From NCBI RefSeq assembly GCF_003111645.1, contig NZ_CP022187.1:3224001-3288000 (forward strand): a DNA stretch of 64,000 nt, in the 5' to 3' direction. A model generated the notes under the pieces. The model was not told the DNA's origin. It ran no database searches and saw nothing but the letters and a program-made list of their open reading frames with translations. Made by a program: the position numbers and the translations under genes. Of this stretch, positions 54,813 to 64,000 are shown in pieces; the stretch's first letter is position 1; every line of letters begins with the position of its first letter. The stretch comes from Parazoarcus communis. GTDB lineage: Bacteria > Pseudomonadota > Gammaproteobacteria > Burkholderiales > Rhodocyclaceae.

Positions 54813-56663
54813 TCAGCTCGCTGCAGGTTCGCTGGCCTTCTCCGCATCGGTGGCTGCGGTGCCGCCAGTCTTTTCGGATGCGGAGTCTATCAGTGCCATG
54901 ACGGCCCATCCCGGGCCGGGTTCCAGCGCATTTTCTGCCGAGAACACTTCGAGCCGGCCCTTGGGGTCGATCGCGAACAGCAGCGTGGCATGGTCGCCAT
55001 GCATGTTGCGGAAGTGCTCCATCGTGAAGGCTTCCGACAAGGTCGTGCGCCGGATCTCGGCACCGCGGTAAAGGCGGCGCGAAAGGTCGATGTAACCGAC
55101 CTTGTCGCTGAATGCGGTGCGTCCCTCTCGTGCCGTGTCACTGCGGCCGTTGGTGCCCGTCGTGCCGCCAACCCGCAGCGCGAAGACGTCTTTCGCGCCG
55201 AATACACCCTTGTAGCGGTTGCAGGCGAGTGCGTTGAGGTGGGCGTCTGCCGTGACGGCCAGCATGCGCCCGAGGCCGGTGGTGTCGAGATAGACCTCGG
55301 CGTGTTCGGAGAGCGGGTTGCCGTAGTAGGCCTTGAGGCCGGCCATGCGGGCACGGCTGACGTTGTCCCACAGGGTGTCGCACAGCAGGACCCGGATCTT
55401 CTGCTGCTCGAGGGCCTGCGCCAGCTTGCGTGCAAGCGGATTCGCGCCAAGGATCAGAAAGCCGGCCGGCTCGGGTTCGGCCACCTTGAGCATGGCGGCG
55501 AGCTTGCCCGCGGTCAGGCTCTGCAGCACGACGGTGCCGATGATGACAACAAAGGTCAGCGGCACCAGCAGGGCTGCCTGGTCGACGCCCCGCTGCTCGA
55601 GCTTGAGTGCGAACAGTGCGCTTACTGCCGCGGCGACGATGCCGCGCGGCGCAATCCAGGCCAGCAGGGTGCGCTCCTGCCACGGGATGTTCGATCCCCA
55701 GGTGCAATACATGACCTTGAGCGGACGGGCGATGAACTGGATGGCCAGAAACACCCCGACCACCACCCAGCCCAGCGCTTCGAGCTGGGCAAAGTCGAGG
55801 CGTGCTGCGAGCAGGATGAAGAGCACCGTGATCAGCAGCAGCGAAAGGCTTTCCTTGAACGCCAGAATCTCTTCGATCGGCACGCCTTTGCGGTTGCCGA
55901 GGTAGATGCCCATCACCGTCACCGCGAGCAGGCCGGATTCCTCCGCCACGGCGTTGGAGAAGGCGAAGCAGCAGAACACCGCGCCCAGCGTGGCCACGTT
56001 GAACAGGTAGTTGGGCAGCCAGTCGCGCCGCAGGGCCTCGCCCATCAGGTAACCGCCGGCGAGGCCGGTGATCGTGCCGATGGCAATGGTGCCGAGGAAC
56101 AGCAGGATGGTCGCGCTCAGCGCGCCACCGGCCTCGGTGGACACGACGAACTCGAACACCAGCACCGCGAGCAGCGCACCGATCGGATCGACGACGATGC
56201 CTTCCCAGCGCAGGATGTTGGCGATGCGGGCGGTCGGGCGCACAGTGCGCAGCATCGGCACGATGACGGTGGGGCCGGTCACGACCATGATGGCGCCGAA
56301 CAGGATCGCCAGGCCCCAGTCGAAACCGGCGATCAGGCGTGCTGCCAGTGCGGCCACCGTCCACGTCACCAGCACGCCGCTGGTGGCGAAGCGCCGCACG
56401 ACATGTTGCATGCCGCGGATTTCGGAGAATTTGAGCGTCAGTGCGCCCTCAAACAGGATGATGGCCACCGACAGTGATACGAAGGGGAAGAGCAGATCGC
56501 CCATTAGCGCGTCGGGGTTGAGCCATCCGACGCCGGGCCCGGCGACGATGCCGGTGATCAGCAGAAAGAGAATGGCGGGCAGGCGCAAGCGCCATGCGAG
56601 CCACTGGCAAGCACCACCGAGCATGGTGATTGCTGCGATGGTGAGCATTGCATGTTCACCCAA
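54813..56663 (-). CDS. CPA1-family Na+(K+)/H+ antiporter with TrkA-like C-terminus
   Basis: About 12 membrane helices fill residues 5-400 with antiporter signatures AIILFEGALTLKF, VVTGPTVIVPML and EGIVVDPIGALLAV (the helix with the ion-binding Asp), plus AWIAPRGIVAAAVSALFAL. The C-terminal cytoplasmic part from about residue 420 contains a Rossmann-like TrkA-N domain (FLILGANPLARKLAQALEQ), then a further domain and an Ala-rich tail. This recalls the NhaP/RosB group. The Met at 56648 is an alternative start. Confidence 0.88.
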   Translation of the reverse strand: MGEHAMLTIAAITMLGGACQWLAWRLRLPAILFLLITGIVAGPGVGWLNPDALMGDLLFPFVSLSVAIILFEGALTLKFSEIRGMQHVVRRFATSGVLVTWTVAALAARLIAGFDWGLAILFGAIMVVTGPTVIVPMLRTVRPTARIANILRWEGIVVDPIGALLAVLVFEFVVSTEAGGALSATILLFLGTIAIGTITGLAGGYLMGEALRRDWLPNYLFNVATLGAVFCCFAFSNAVAEESGLLAVTVMGIYLGNRKGVPIEEILAFKESLSLLLITVLFILLAARLDFAQLEALGWVVVGVFLAIQFIARPLKVMYCTWGSNIPWQERTLLAWIAPRGIVAAAVSALFALKLEQRGVDQAALLVPLTFVVIIGTVVLQSLTAGKLAAMLKVAEPEPAGFLILGANPLARKLAQALEQQKIRVLLCDTLWDNVSRARMAGLKAYYGNPLSEHAEVYLDTTGLGRMLAVTADAHLNALACNRYKGVFGAKDVFALRVGGTTGTNGRSDTAREGRTAFSDKVGYIDLSRRLYRGAEIRRTTLSEAFTMEHFRNMHGDHATLLFAIDPKGRLEVFSAENALEPGPGWAVMALIDSASEKTGGTAATDAEKASEPAAS

Positions 56664-56836
56664 AATATGTCTCCTGAATGGCCGTAAGCGTCAGTACTAC
56701 CGCTGCGGGCAGTGAAGCGGTGGATGATTGTATATGAATGGGGGCGTCGTTCTTTGCCCTTGCTTGATGCAGGGACAGTTCGCAGCCCGGAATGGGGCGG
56801 GTGACGGTGGCGGCGCGCACGAGCCTGTGTGCAGTG

Positions 56837-57442
56837 CTAAAAGCGGGAGCCGGGCTGTTCGAGGAAGGCCGTTTCAGCTGCGGTTGATTGCCGTCCCAGC
56901 GCGGCATTGCGGTGCGGAAAGCGGCCGAAGCGATCCACGATTTCGCGGTGGCGGCGGGCGAAGTCCAGATAGCTGTCGAAGGACGCCTTGACCGCGGGGC
57001 CGGCTTCGGCCGCCAGGGCTTCAAAGCGTCGCACCGATTCGGCCTGGTCGTTGCGGTCTTCGGAATGCTCGAGTGGAAGATAGAGAAACACACGTTCGAT
57101 GGGGCGACACTGGCGGTCGATGCCGAGCGTGATTGCCTTCTTGCTCCAGCCCAGGGCCCGTGCGTCGAAGGCAAAGGCGCGTGCGCTGTTGCGGTAGATG
57201 TTGCGCGGGAACTGGTCGGTGAGCAGGATCAGGGCGAGGCGGCCGTGCGGCGTTTGCAGCCACGCGTCGAGCTCACCGTTCCCGGCCTGGATGACCCGGT
57301 GCTCGAAGCGCTCGCGGATCGCGGTGTCGACCTCGTCGCGCTTGCGCCACCACAGTGCGGACTGACTGGCGATGATGCTGGCCTCGTCGGTATCGGTCCC
57401 GAACCAGAACGTGCAGATTGTCTCGGCTGTATCCACGCGCAA
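56837..57442 (-). CDS. DUF924 family protein
   Basis: This 201-residue all-helical protein shows the DUF924 pattern: ETICTFWFG at the start, then LALILLTDQFPRNIYRNSARAFAFDARAL, FLYLPLEHSEDRNDQ and a C-terminal RHREIVDRFGRFPHRNAALGR. Function is unknown. Confidence 0.9.
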   Translation of the reverse strand: MRVDTAETICTFWFGTDTDEASIIASQSALWWRKRDEVDTAIRERFEHRVIQAGNGELDAWLQTPHGRLALILLTDQFPRNIYRNSARAFAFDARALGWSKKAITLGIDRQCRPIERVFLYLPLEHSEDRNDQAESVRRFEALAAEAGPAVKASFDSYLDFARRHREIVDRFGRFPHRNAALGRQSTAAETAFLEQPGSRF

Positions 57443-57469
57443 CTCCTTTCCGATGCCATTCGGCGTGTG

Positions 57470-58402
57470 TCAGGCCGCCGCCCTGCGTGCCGCGTGGGCG
57501 GCCTGAAAGTAGTCGATGAACACCCGCAGCCGTGCCGGCATGTGGGTGGTACCGGGGAAGTATAGATGGGCCGCGCCCAGCGTCGGCGCGTATTCGTCCA
57601 GTGCGGTGACCAGGCGTCCAGCCCGAATGTCGTCCGCTGCGGTCGACTCGACCACCTGCGCAAGGGCAAGTCCGCGGCGGGCGAGGTCGAGCTCGGCGAC
57701 GAAGTCATTGACGATGAAACGCCCGCTGACCTCAAGCTCGAACAGCCTGCCATCGCGCTGCAGATCCCAGCGCGCGAGGCGGCCGCTGGTGGTGAAACGG
57801 AAGCGGACGCAATCGTGCGCAGCAAGGTCTTCCGGCGAACGCGGCGCAGGGTTGCGGGCGAAGTAGTCGCGCGTTCCCACGATCACCATTCGCGATGGCC
57901 GGCTGAGCGGCACGGCAACCATGTCGGCTTCGATGCTGTTGCCGAGCCTGACGCCGACGTCGAAGCGCCCAGCCACGATGTCGGTCAGACCGTCGTCAAG
58001 GTAGAACTCGAGCCCGATGCCAGGGTAGCGCGCTGAAAAATCGACGACGTGCGGCGAGAACAGATCAGCGTAGGCTATTCGCGACAGCGCGATCCGCACC
58101 CGTCCGCTGGGCTGGCCGCGTGCGTCAGCGAGTGCGCTGAGGGCGCCGCCGAGTTCGGCCAGTCCGCGGCGGACACCATCGAGGATGCATGCACCTTCCT
58201 CGGTCAGGCTTACGCGGCGCGTGGTGCGCGCGAGCAGACGCACGCCGAGGCGCTTTTCCAGCGCGCGTATCGATTGCGAGAGGGCGGAGGGTGAAAAGCC
58301 CATCTCGGCCGCAGCGCGGGTGAAGTTCGCGTGGCGCGCAACGCACTCGAAGGTGGCGAGTGCGGGCAGGAGCGCGGGATCTATTTGTAAGTCAGGCTTC
58401 AT
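57470..58402 (-). CDS. LysR-family regulator (divergent from Mo-hydroxylase)
   Basis: The HTH lies at residues 13-72 (LATFECVARHANFTRAAAEMGFSPSALSQSIRALE), followed by a substrate-binding-like domain with GRFDVGVRLGNSIEADM. It is head-to-head with the molybdenum hydroxylase genes across 123 bases, making them the likely target. Confidence 0.9.
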   Translation of the reverse strand: MKPDLQIDPALLPALATFECVARHANFTRAAAEMGFSPSALSQSIRALEKRLGVRLLARTTRRVSLTEEGACILDGVRRGLAELGGALSALADARGQPSGRVRIALSRIAYADLFSPHVVDFSARYPGIGLEFYLDDGLTDIVAGRFDVGVRLGNSIEADMVAVPLSRPSRMVIVGTRDYFARNPAPRSPEDLAAHDCVRFRFTTSGRLARWDLQRDGRLFELEVSGRFIVNDFVAELDLARRGLALAQVVESTAADDIRAGRLVTALDEYAPTLGAAHLYFPGTTHMPARLRVFIDYFQAAHAARRAAA

Positions 58403-58525
58403 GACTCATTCAGTATTTCTGCGTCGATCTTAATAGCCAAACAGTCTAATCTGAATCGTCCGGTATGCAGGGCTGCACCCTGCGACCCTGTTGATGTTTG
58501 ACCCCCTTCCCCACGGAGTTGCCCG

Positions 58526-58984
58526 ATGACGACTTTCATCCTGAACGGACAGCGTGTCAGTTCCGATCTGCCCGATGACACCCCGTTGCTGTGGGCCTTG
58601 CGCGACGGCCTCGACCTCACCGGCACCAAGTTTGGTTGCGGCATGGGCCTGTGCGGTGCATGCACGGTGCACCTGGACGGCGAGCCGGTGCGCGCCTGTT
58701 CCACCCCCCTGTCGGCGGTTGCCGGAAAGAAGGTGACGACGATCGAAGGCGTCGATGCCGCCCGTGCGGGGCAGGCCGTGCAGGCCGCTTGGCAGAAGCT
58801 CGACGTGGTGCAGTGCGGCTACTGCCAGTCCGGCCAGATCATGTCGGCCACCGCTTTGCTGGTCGCCAACCCCAGACCGACCGATGCCGAGATCGATGCG
58901 GCGATGAGCGGCAACATCTGTCGCTGCGCCACCTATGTGCGCATTCGCGCAGCCATCCACGAAGCCGCCACGGCCCTGGCATGA
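58526..58984 (+). CDS. (2Fe-2S) subunit of a molybdenum hydroxylase (IorA-like)
   Basis: This small subunit carries two [2Fe-2S] clusters. The plant-ferredoxin type is in [26 protein letters not shown], and the xanthine-oxidase type in [15 protein letters not shown] and [13 protein letters not shown]. At 152 residues it resembles the alpha subunit of isoquinoline 1-oxidoreductase and related aldehyde dehydrogenases. Its stop overlaps the large-subunit start (ATGA). Confidence 0.93.
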   Translation: MTTFILNGQRVSSDLPDDTPLLWALRDGLDLTGTKFGCGMGLCGACTVHLDGEPVRACSTPLSAVAGKKVTTIEGVDAARAGQAVQAAWQKLDVVQCGYCQSGQIMSATALLVANPRPTDAEIDAAMSGNICRCATYVRIRAAIHEAATALA

Positions 58985-61209
58985 AGGAACGCGACATGAA
59001 AACCCGTATCGAAAACGTCTCCCGCCGTGATTTCTTCAAGGCGGGCGCAGGACTGACCCTGGCGCTGGTGCTGCCGTCGGCGCGCGGCGCTGCCGCCAGG
59101 GTCGCGGGCCCCGGCATCGCCGGTTCCGCCCCGGCGGTCGCAGCCGCGTTCGAAGCCAATGCCTTTGTGCGCATCGGCACCGACAGCACGGTGACGGTGC
59201 TCGCCAAACATCTGGAGATGGGTCAGGGCACCTTTACCGGCCTTGCGACACTGGTTGCCGAGGAACTCGACGCCGACTGGGCGCAGGTCGTGGTCGAAGG
59301 CGCGCCTGCCGACGCCGCACGCTACAACAACCTGTTCTGGGGGCCGGCGCAAGGAACGGGGGGCAGTACCGCGATCGCCAACTCCTTTGAACAGATGCGT
59401 CATGCCGGCGCGACCGCACGCGCCATGCTGGTGGAGGCGGCAGCCGGGCGCTGGAAGGTGGCGGCGGAGTCGATCACCATCAGCGCCGGCGTGGTGAGCC
59501 ATGCGCCGAGCGGACGCACGGCAGGTTTTGGCGAGCTCGCCGAGGCCGCCGCCGCGCTGCCGCTGCCGGCCACGGTGACGCTGAAGGACCCGAAGGATTT
59601 CACCCTCATCGGCAAACATGCGCCACGCAAGGACAGCGTGGCCAAGACCACCGGCCGCGCGATGTTTACCCAGGACGTGAAGCTGCCCGGCATGCTGGTT
59701 GCGGTGGTGGCACATCCGCCGCGTTTCGGTGCGACCGTGCGTGGCGTCGACGACACGGCGGCGCGGGCCGTGCCCGGCGTGGTCGAGGTGGTGCGCATTC
59801 CCTCCGGCGTGGCGGTGCTGGCGGGGGACTACTGGACGGCAAAGAAGGGGCGCGACGCGCTGCAGGTGGACTGGGACGAAACCGCCGCCTGGCGCGGCAG
59901 TTCGGCACAGCTGCTGGCCGACTACCGCAAGCTCGCGGCCACGCCCGGTGCGGTGGCGCGGAACGATGGCGACGCCGAGGCTGCGCTGGGCAAGGCGGAC
60001 AAGGTGGTCGAAGCCGAATTTGCGTTCCCCTATCTCGCACATGCGGCGATGGAGCCGCTCAACTGCGTGATGAAGCTGGACGCGGACGGCTGCGAAGTGT
60101 GGAACGGCGAGCAGTTCCAGACCGTCGACCAGGCCGTGGTCGCGGCCATCCTCGGGCTCAAGCCGGAACAGGTGAAGCTCAACATGCTGTTCGCGGGGGG
60201 CAGTTTCGGGCGTCGTGCCAACCCGAAGTCCGACTATCTGGTGGAGACCGCCCACATCGTCAAGGCGATCGGTGGCAGGGCACCGGTGAAGCTGGTGTGG
60301 TCGCGCGAGGACGACATGCGTGGCGGGCACTACCGTCCCCTGTATCTGCACCGCCTGCGTGCCGCGCTCGATGCCACGGGCCGGCCGCAGGCGTGGTCAC
60401 AGCGCATCGTGGGGCAGTCCATCATGCTCGGTTCGCCCTTCGAGTCGCTGATGATCAAGGACGGGGTCGATGCGACCTCGGCCGAGGGCGCGGCCAACCT
60501 GCCTTACGCCATTCCCAACCTTGCGGTTGATCTGCATACGACCAATGCGCTGACCAAGGTGCCGGTGCAGTGGTGGCGTTCGGTGGGCTCCTCCCACACG
60601 GGGTTTGCGACCGAGGTGTTCATTGACGAGCTCGCGCTTGCGGCGGGTAGCGATCCGGTGGCCTACCGGCTTGAGCTGCTTGCAGCACATCCGCGCCATG
60701 CAGCGGTGCTGCGGCTGGCTGCGGAAAAGGCCGGCTGGGGCACGCCACTGCAGGCCGCGAGCGACGGTGGCAGGCGCGGTCGCGGGGTCGCGGTGCATGA
60801 ATCCTTCAACAGCTTCGTCGCCCAGGTGGTGGAAACCACGGCCGCCGCCGATGGCAGCTTCCGGGTCGACCGCGTGGTGTGCGCGGTGGACTGCGGGATT
60901 GCGGTCAATCCGGACGTGATCCGTGCGCAGATGGAAGGTGGCATCGGCTTCGCCCTGGCCGCAGCCCTGAGTGGCGAGATCACCCTCAGGGACGGTCAGG
61001 TCGAGCAGTCCAACTTCCATGACTACACCGTGCTGCGCATCAACGAGATGCCGGCCGTGGAGGTGCATATCGTGCCCTCGGCGGAAAAGCCGTCGGGTGT
61101 GGGCGAGCCCGGTGTGCCGCCGCTGGCACCGGCGCTGGTGAATGCGCTGTACGCGGCAACGGGCAAGCGTATTCGCAGGCTGCCGATCGGCACGCAGTTG
61201 CAAAGCTGA
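58981..61209 (+). CDS. Molybdopterin-binding subunit of a molybdenum hydroxylase (IorB-like)
   Basis: The large catalytic subunit has a twin-arginine signal ([11 protein letters not shown]), so the heterodimer is exported with its cofactor. Features are [42 protein letters not shown] and [17 protein letters not shown]. The catalytic Glu is near the C-terminus in [17 protein letters not shown]. At 742 residues it matches the isoquinoline 1-oxidoreductase beta family, but aldehydes or N-heterocycles are equally possible substrates. An in-frame Met at 58996 is an alternative start. Confidence 0.9.
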   Translation: MKERDMKTRIENVSRRDFFKAGAGLTLALVLPSARGAAARVAGPGIAGSAPAVAAAFEANAFVRIGTDSTVTVLAKHLEMGQGTFTGLATLVAEELDADWAQVVVEGAPADAARYNNLFWGPAQGTGGSTAIANSFEQMRHAGATARAMLVEAAAGRWKVAAESITISAGVVSHAPSGRTAGFGELAEAAAALPLPATVTLKDPKDFTLIGKHAPRKDSVAKTTGRAMFTQDVKLPGMLVAVVAHPPRFGATVRGVDDTAARAVPGVVEVVRIPSGVAVLAGDYWTAKKGRDALQVDWDETAAWRGSSAQLLADYRKLAATPGAVARNDGDAEAALGKADKVVEAEFAFPYLAHAAMEPLNCVMKLDADGCEVWNGEQFQTVDQAVVAAILGLKPEQVKLNMLFAGGSFGRRANPKSDYLVETAHIVKAIGGRAPVKLVWSREDDMRGGHYRPLYLHRLRAALDATGRPQAWSQRIVGQSIMLGSPFESLMIKDGVDATSAEGAANLPYAIPNLAVDLHTTNALTKVPVQWWRSVGSSHTGFATEVFIDELALAAGSDPVAYRLELLAAHPRHAAVLRLAAEKAGWGTPLQAASDGGRRGRGVAVHESFNSFVAQVVETTAAADGSFRVDRVVCAVDCGIAVNPDVIRAQMEGGIGFALAAALSGEITLRDGQVEQSNFHDYTVLRINEMPAVEVHIVPSAEKPSGVGEPGVPPLAPALVNALYAATGKRIRRLPIGTQLQS

Positions 61210-61325
61210 TGCGGATGCCTTCCCGGAGTGATTCTTGCTGCAGGAAGGCTTCGCCTGAACCGCCGCCAGCTTCTGCCGAAGCCGGCGCGCCGGCTTCCGT
61301 ACCGATTTGAGATGGGGTAAGGGGC

Positions 61326-62348
61326 ATGGATAGTCTGGATCTGGAAGTTCTGCAGCGTGCCAGAACATGGCTCGCAGACGGAAAACGGGTGTTGCTGGCC
61401 ACGGTCGTGCGCACCTGGGGCTCGTCGCCACGCCCGCCAGGCGCGCTGCTGGCCTTGCGCGAAGACGGACGTGCGGTGGGGTCGGTGTCGGGGGGGTGCA
61501 TCGAGGACGACCTCATGCAGCGCCTGCGCGCCGAAGGCATGCCCGAAGCGGCATGCAAGGTGAGCTATGGCGTCGGTGCCGAGGAGGCCCGCCGTTTCGG
61601 GCTGCCGTGCGGCGGCACCATGGAACTGGTGCTGGAGCCGCTGGCCGACCCGGCACCGCTCGACGCCCTGCTGGCCAGGCTGGCGGCGGGCGAACTGGTG
61701 GAGCGCAGCCTGCATCTGCCCAGTGGCAGGAGTGCGCTGGCGCCGGCGCATCCCGAGCAGGCGACGGGCTTCGACGGGGAAACCCTGGTCAGCGTGTTCG
61801 GGCCGCGCTATCGCCTGCTGCTGATCGGCGCCGGCCAGCTCGCGGCCAGCCTCGCACGCATGACGCTCGCGCTGGACTTCGCCGTCACCGTCTGCGATCC
61901 GCGCGAAGAGTGGTCCGAGGAATGGAACGTACCGGGCACCGTGCTCACCCGCGAGATGCCCGACGATGTGGTCATCGGCATGCGCCCCGACGCGCGCACC
62001 GCGGTGATCGCACTCACCCACGACCCCAAGCTCGACGATCTCGCGCTGATGGAGGCGCTGCGCTCGCCTGCCTTCTACGTGGCGGCGCTGGGCTCGAGAC
62101 ACAACAATGCCGTGCGGCGCGAGCGTCTGCGCGAGTTCGATCTCGACGCGGCGCAGGTGGCGGCCCTGCGCGGCCCGGCCGGGCTGTACATCGGCAGTCG
62201 CACGCCGGGCGAGATTGCGGTCTCGATCGCGGCTGAACTGGTCGCGGTAAAGAATGGTGTGGTGCCCGAGCGGGTCCTGCCGGTGGCAGAGGCCAAGGCC
62301 GCACTCGAACTGGCCGAAAACGCCTTGTCCGCCTGCGCCCGCAAGTGA
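61326..62348 (+). CDS. XdhC-family molybdenum cofactor insertion protein
   Basis: XdhC proteins bind molybdenum cofactor, promote its sulfuration and insert it into hydroxylases. The N-terminal XdhC domain shows [18 protein letters not shown] and [11 protein letters not shown]. The C-terminal Rossmann domain has [23 protein letters not shown] and [18 protein letters not shown]. Its placement just after the Mo-hydroxylase subunits indicates a dedicated chaperone. Confidence 0.92.
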   Translation: MDSLDLEVLQRARTWLADGKRVLLATVVRTWGSSPRPPGALLALREDGRAVGSVSGGCIEDDLMQRLRAEGMPEAACKVSYGVGAEEARRFGLPCGGTMELVLEPLADPAPLDALLARLAAGELVERSLHLPSGRSALAPAHPEQATGFDGETLVSVFGPRYRLLLIGAGQLAASLARMTLALDFAVTVCDPREEWSEEWNVPGTVLTREMPDDVVIGMRPDARTAVIALTHDPKLDDLALMEALRSPAFYVAALGSRHNNAVRRERLREFDLDAAQVAALRGPAGLYIGSRTPGEIAVSIAAELVAVKNGVVPERVLPVAEAKAALELAENALSACARK

Positions 62349-62935
62349 TGGTGCGCGGCATCCTGCTTGCGGCGGGTTACGGCCGCCGCTTCGATCCCGA
62401 AGGGCGGCGCGACAAGCTGCTCGTGCGCCTGGCCGATGGTCGTCCGCTGATCTGGCACAGCGCCCTTGCCTTGTGCGCGGCGCTGCCCGGCAGCCTCGCG
62501 GTGGTGCGTCCGGGGCAGGCGGAGCGGGGGCACTGGTTGCGCCTGGCAGGCTGCGAGATCCTGGAAACCGCGCACGCCGAGCAGGGCATGGGCAGTGCGC
62601 TGGCGGCGGCAGTGGCGGCCAGTGCGGATGCTGCCGGCTGGGTGATCGCGCTCGCTGACATGCCCTGGTTGCCCGCAGCCGCGGTTGGCACGGTGGCCGC
62701 CGCCATCGACCGGCCCGACACGGTGGTGGCCCCCATGCACGGCGGCCGGCGCGGGCATCCGGTCGGTTTCGGTGCGGCATGGGGGCGCCGTCTTGCCGCG
62801 CTGGAGGGTGACCGTGGCGCGCGCGATCTGCTGCAGGAGGCCGACGTGCGCATGCTCGACTGGCACGATGACCGCATCCTGCGCGACGTCGATCAGGCCG
62901 CCGATCTCGATCCGGCGCTGCCTTCCTGCGGCTGA
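62348..62935 (+). CDS. MocA/MobA-like molybdenum cofactor nucleotidyltransferase
   Basis: The N-terminal [22 protein letters not shown] is the nucleotidyltransferase loop with its Lys, and [15 protein letters not shown] is the metal-binding Asp strand. Such enzymes make cytosine- or guanine-dinucleotide molybdopterin. The MocA (CTP-using) type fits the xanthine-oxidase-family enzyme upstream. ATG 62348 overlaps the xdhC stop; the preceding GTG is less likely. Confidence 0.88.
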   Translation: MVRGILLAAGYGRRFDPEGRRDKLLVRLADGRPLIWHSALALCAALPGSLAVVRPGQAERGHWLRLAGCEILETAHAEQGMGSALAAAVAASADAAGWVIALADMPWLPAAAVGTVAAAIDRPDTVVAPMHGGRRGHPVGFGAAWGRRLAALEGDRGARDLLQEADVRMLDWHDDRILRDVDQAADLDPALPSCG

Positions 62936-62936
62936 A

Positions 62937-63593
62937 TCAGACCACTGGCGCGGCCGGGTTCACCACGTCGGCGGGGGCATCGCGCACGACACTGTCGGGC
63001 TCGGTAACGGGCGTGCCGCGCACTGTCTGCAGGGGAATGACACCCGCCCATACCGGCCAGCCGAGATCCTCCTCATCATCCTTGACCCCGCCTGCGCGAA
63101 TCTTGGCCGACGCCTCGGTCAGGGGGATGCGCAACACCGTGGTGGCGTTGAGTTCCTTGCCGGTGATCGGGCGCAGTTGTTCCCAGCGCCCCGGCGCAAT
63201 GCCTTCGATCAGGGCACGCAGGCTGTTGAGCTTGGCGTCCGGCTCATCAAGCTGTTCGAAACACCCATAGACCACCACCGCGCGGTAGTTCATCGAGTGA
63301 TGCATGGCCGAGCGCGCCATCACCAGTCCGTCGGCGAGCGCAATGGTGACGCAGGCCTGACCGGTGGTGAGCGCCTTGAGCATGCGCGAACCCTTGGCAC
63401 CGTGGATGTATAGGTGCTCGCCCTCGCGCCAGTGGATGGTGGGCAGGGCATGGACGGAGCCTTCCCACTGGAAGGCGACGGAGCACACCGTGGCGGCGTC
63501 GACAATGCCGTTGATGGTCTCGCTGTCGTAGTGGGCGCGCGCCGGGAGGCGTCTGACGCGGGTGCGCTCGGAAGGGGCGGGGTGCGTGTTCAT
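62937..63593 (-). CDS. Pyridoxamine 5'-phosphate oxidase-fold protein
   Basis: This 218-residue split-barrel flavin-binding-like protein has TVCSVAFQWEGSVHALPTIHWREGEHLYIHGAKGSRML and VMARSAMHHSMNYRAVVVYG, the PNPOx-like family often annotated as FMN-binding. The ATG at 63593 is preferred; the frame continues to 63692 across the operator region. Divergence from a MocR gene suggests a link to vitamin B6 or amino-acid metabolism. Confidence 0.85.
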   Translation of the reverse strand: MNTHPAPSERTRVRRLPARAHYDSETINGIVDAATVCSVAFQWEGSVHALPTIHWREGEHLYIHGAKGSRMLKALTTGQACVTIALADGLVMARSAMHHSMNYRAVVVYGCFEQLDEPDAKLNSLRALIEGIAPGRWEQLRPITGKELNATTVLRIPLTEASAKIRAGGVKDDEEDLGWPVWAGVIPLQTVRGTPVTEPDSVVRDAPADVVNPAAPVV

Positions 63594-63640
63594 GTCGGGG
63601 TGCCTGACGCTTGTTTGAGGTGAACGGCCAGCATATGCTG

Positions 63641-63668
63641 CTGGTGGCACCATCAGTAGTGCCACCAG
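63641..63668. promoter_or_regulatory. Inverted-repeat operator between PNPOx-like and MocR genes
   Basis: Arms CTGGTGGCAC and GTGCCACCAG are perfectly complementary across an 8-base spacer, centred in the divergent gap. It is the expected site for the MocR protein. Confidence 0.65.
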
Positions 63669-63690
63669 ATTCATTTGGATTGGAGCCACC

Positions 63691-64000
63691 ATGCAACTCG
63701 ACTGGCTGCTGGCCCCACCGTTTCCGCCGGGTGTGCCGCGCCAGCGCCTGCTGTATCAGCGGCTGCGCGAGGCCATTCTGAGCGGCCAGCTGAAGGCCGG
63801 CGCGCGCCTGCCTTCCAGCCGCAGCCTTGCTGCCGGTCTGGGCATTGCGCGCAACTCGGTGCTGTTCGCGTATGAGCAGTTGAGCGCGGAGGGCTGTCTG
63901 CAGGCCGACCGTCATGGCACCCGCGTGGCGCAACTCACGCTGCCCGATGCGTCCGCACGCAGATCGCACGGCGAGACCGTGGCCCTGCCCGGTCTGTCGG
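63691..64000 (+). CDS. MocR-family regulator (partial, runs off window)
   Basis: Only the first 103 codons are present. They encode a GntR winged helix (QRLREAILSGQLKAGARLPSSRSLAAGLGIARNSVLFAYEQL) and the start of a linker. The family's aminotransferase domain would lie beyond the window. GGAG eight bases before the ATG at 63691 supports the start. Confidence 0.88.
   Translation, partial: MQLDWLLAPPFPPGVPRQRLLYQRLREAILSGQLKAGARLPSSRSLAAGLGIARNSVLFAYEQLSAEGCLQADRHGTRVAQLTLPDASARRSHGETVALPGLS

Noticed and set aside
54774-56477. 567-codon open frame antisense to the CPA antiporter
   Set aside because: Its product is Arg/Gln/His-rich with no hydrophobic or domain pattern, while the minus strand encodes a clear antiporter.
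1-64000. Prophage, insertion sequence, integron or CRISPR array
   Set aside because: No transposase, integrase, phage structural gene, att-like duplication or regularly spaced repeat was seen.

Overview
The window is a high-GC bacterial chromosome segment from a betaproteobacterium, most likely order Rhodocyclales (Thauera/Azoarcus/Aromatoleum-like). This is inferred from the dprA - LysM protein - def - fmt - htpX order, a CowN nitrogen-fixation accessory gene, a phasin, pqqABCDE and the many LysR/MocR regulators. No phage, integrase, transposase or CRISPR array is visible, and gene density is high.

Layout. 0-8.3 kb: core genes (dprA, LysM, def, fmt, htpX), then a TlpA-like thioredoxin coupled to a small upstream ORF, an exported transglutaminase-like protein, a tandem Cache protein and tpx. 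8.3-20 kb: a MocR regulator with a striking operator, a glycosidase-like protein, AMP nucleosidase, a three-gene ferric-reductase/cytochrome b5 unit, a HypT-like LysR, glutamate dehydrogenase, ilvE and a GcvA-like LysR. 20-24 kb: thioesterase, phasin and a probable carbon-monoxide module (CooA-like heme regulator, a CooA-type box, CowN). 24-32 kb: a PLD lipoprotein, orphan arsC-arsH, small membrane and DUF3465 proteins, an atypical metallo-beta-lactamase, a frame-disrupted unknown gene, a tiny CDGSH protein and tRNA-Leu(GAG). 32.6-39.5 kb: a four-gene NodT/MacA/MacB tripartite exporter, a frame-disrupted Fe-S protein behind an RBS-occluding hairpin, and a flavodoxin. 39.6-45 kb: a cold-shock/Excalibur fusion, pqqABCDE, a proline iminopeptidase and a VOC protein. 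45-49 kb: two LysR genes, a DUF1127 protein and a membrane protein. 48.2-54.1 kb: a MocR regulator divergent from a TRAP transporter operon ending in a degradative HMG-CoA reductase, probably for mevalonate uptake and catabolism. 54-64 kb: a CPA antiporter, DUF924, a LysR divergent from a molybdenum hydroxylase with its XdhC and MocA maturation genes, and a PNPOx-like gene divergent from a second MocR gene that runs off the window.

The most interesting points are the cooA-box-cowN module, the TRAP + HMG-CoA reductase locus with repeated operator motifs, the ferric-reductase/exported cytochrome b5 unit, the RBS-sequestering hairpin before the Fe-S gene, the 56-residue CDGSH-like protein, and two genes that each need frame changes to read through (real decay or assembly indels). 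All assignments come from reading the sequence; no database search was run.
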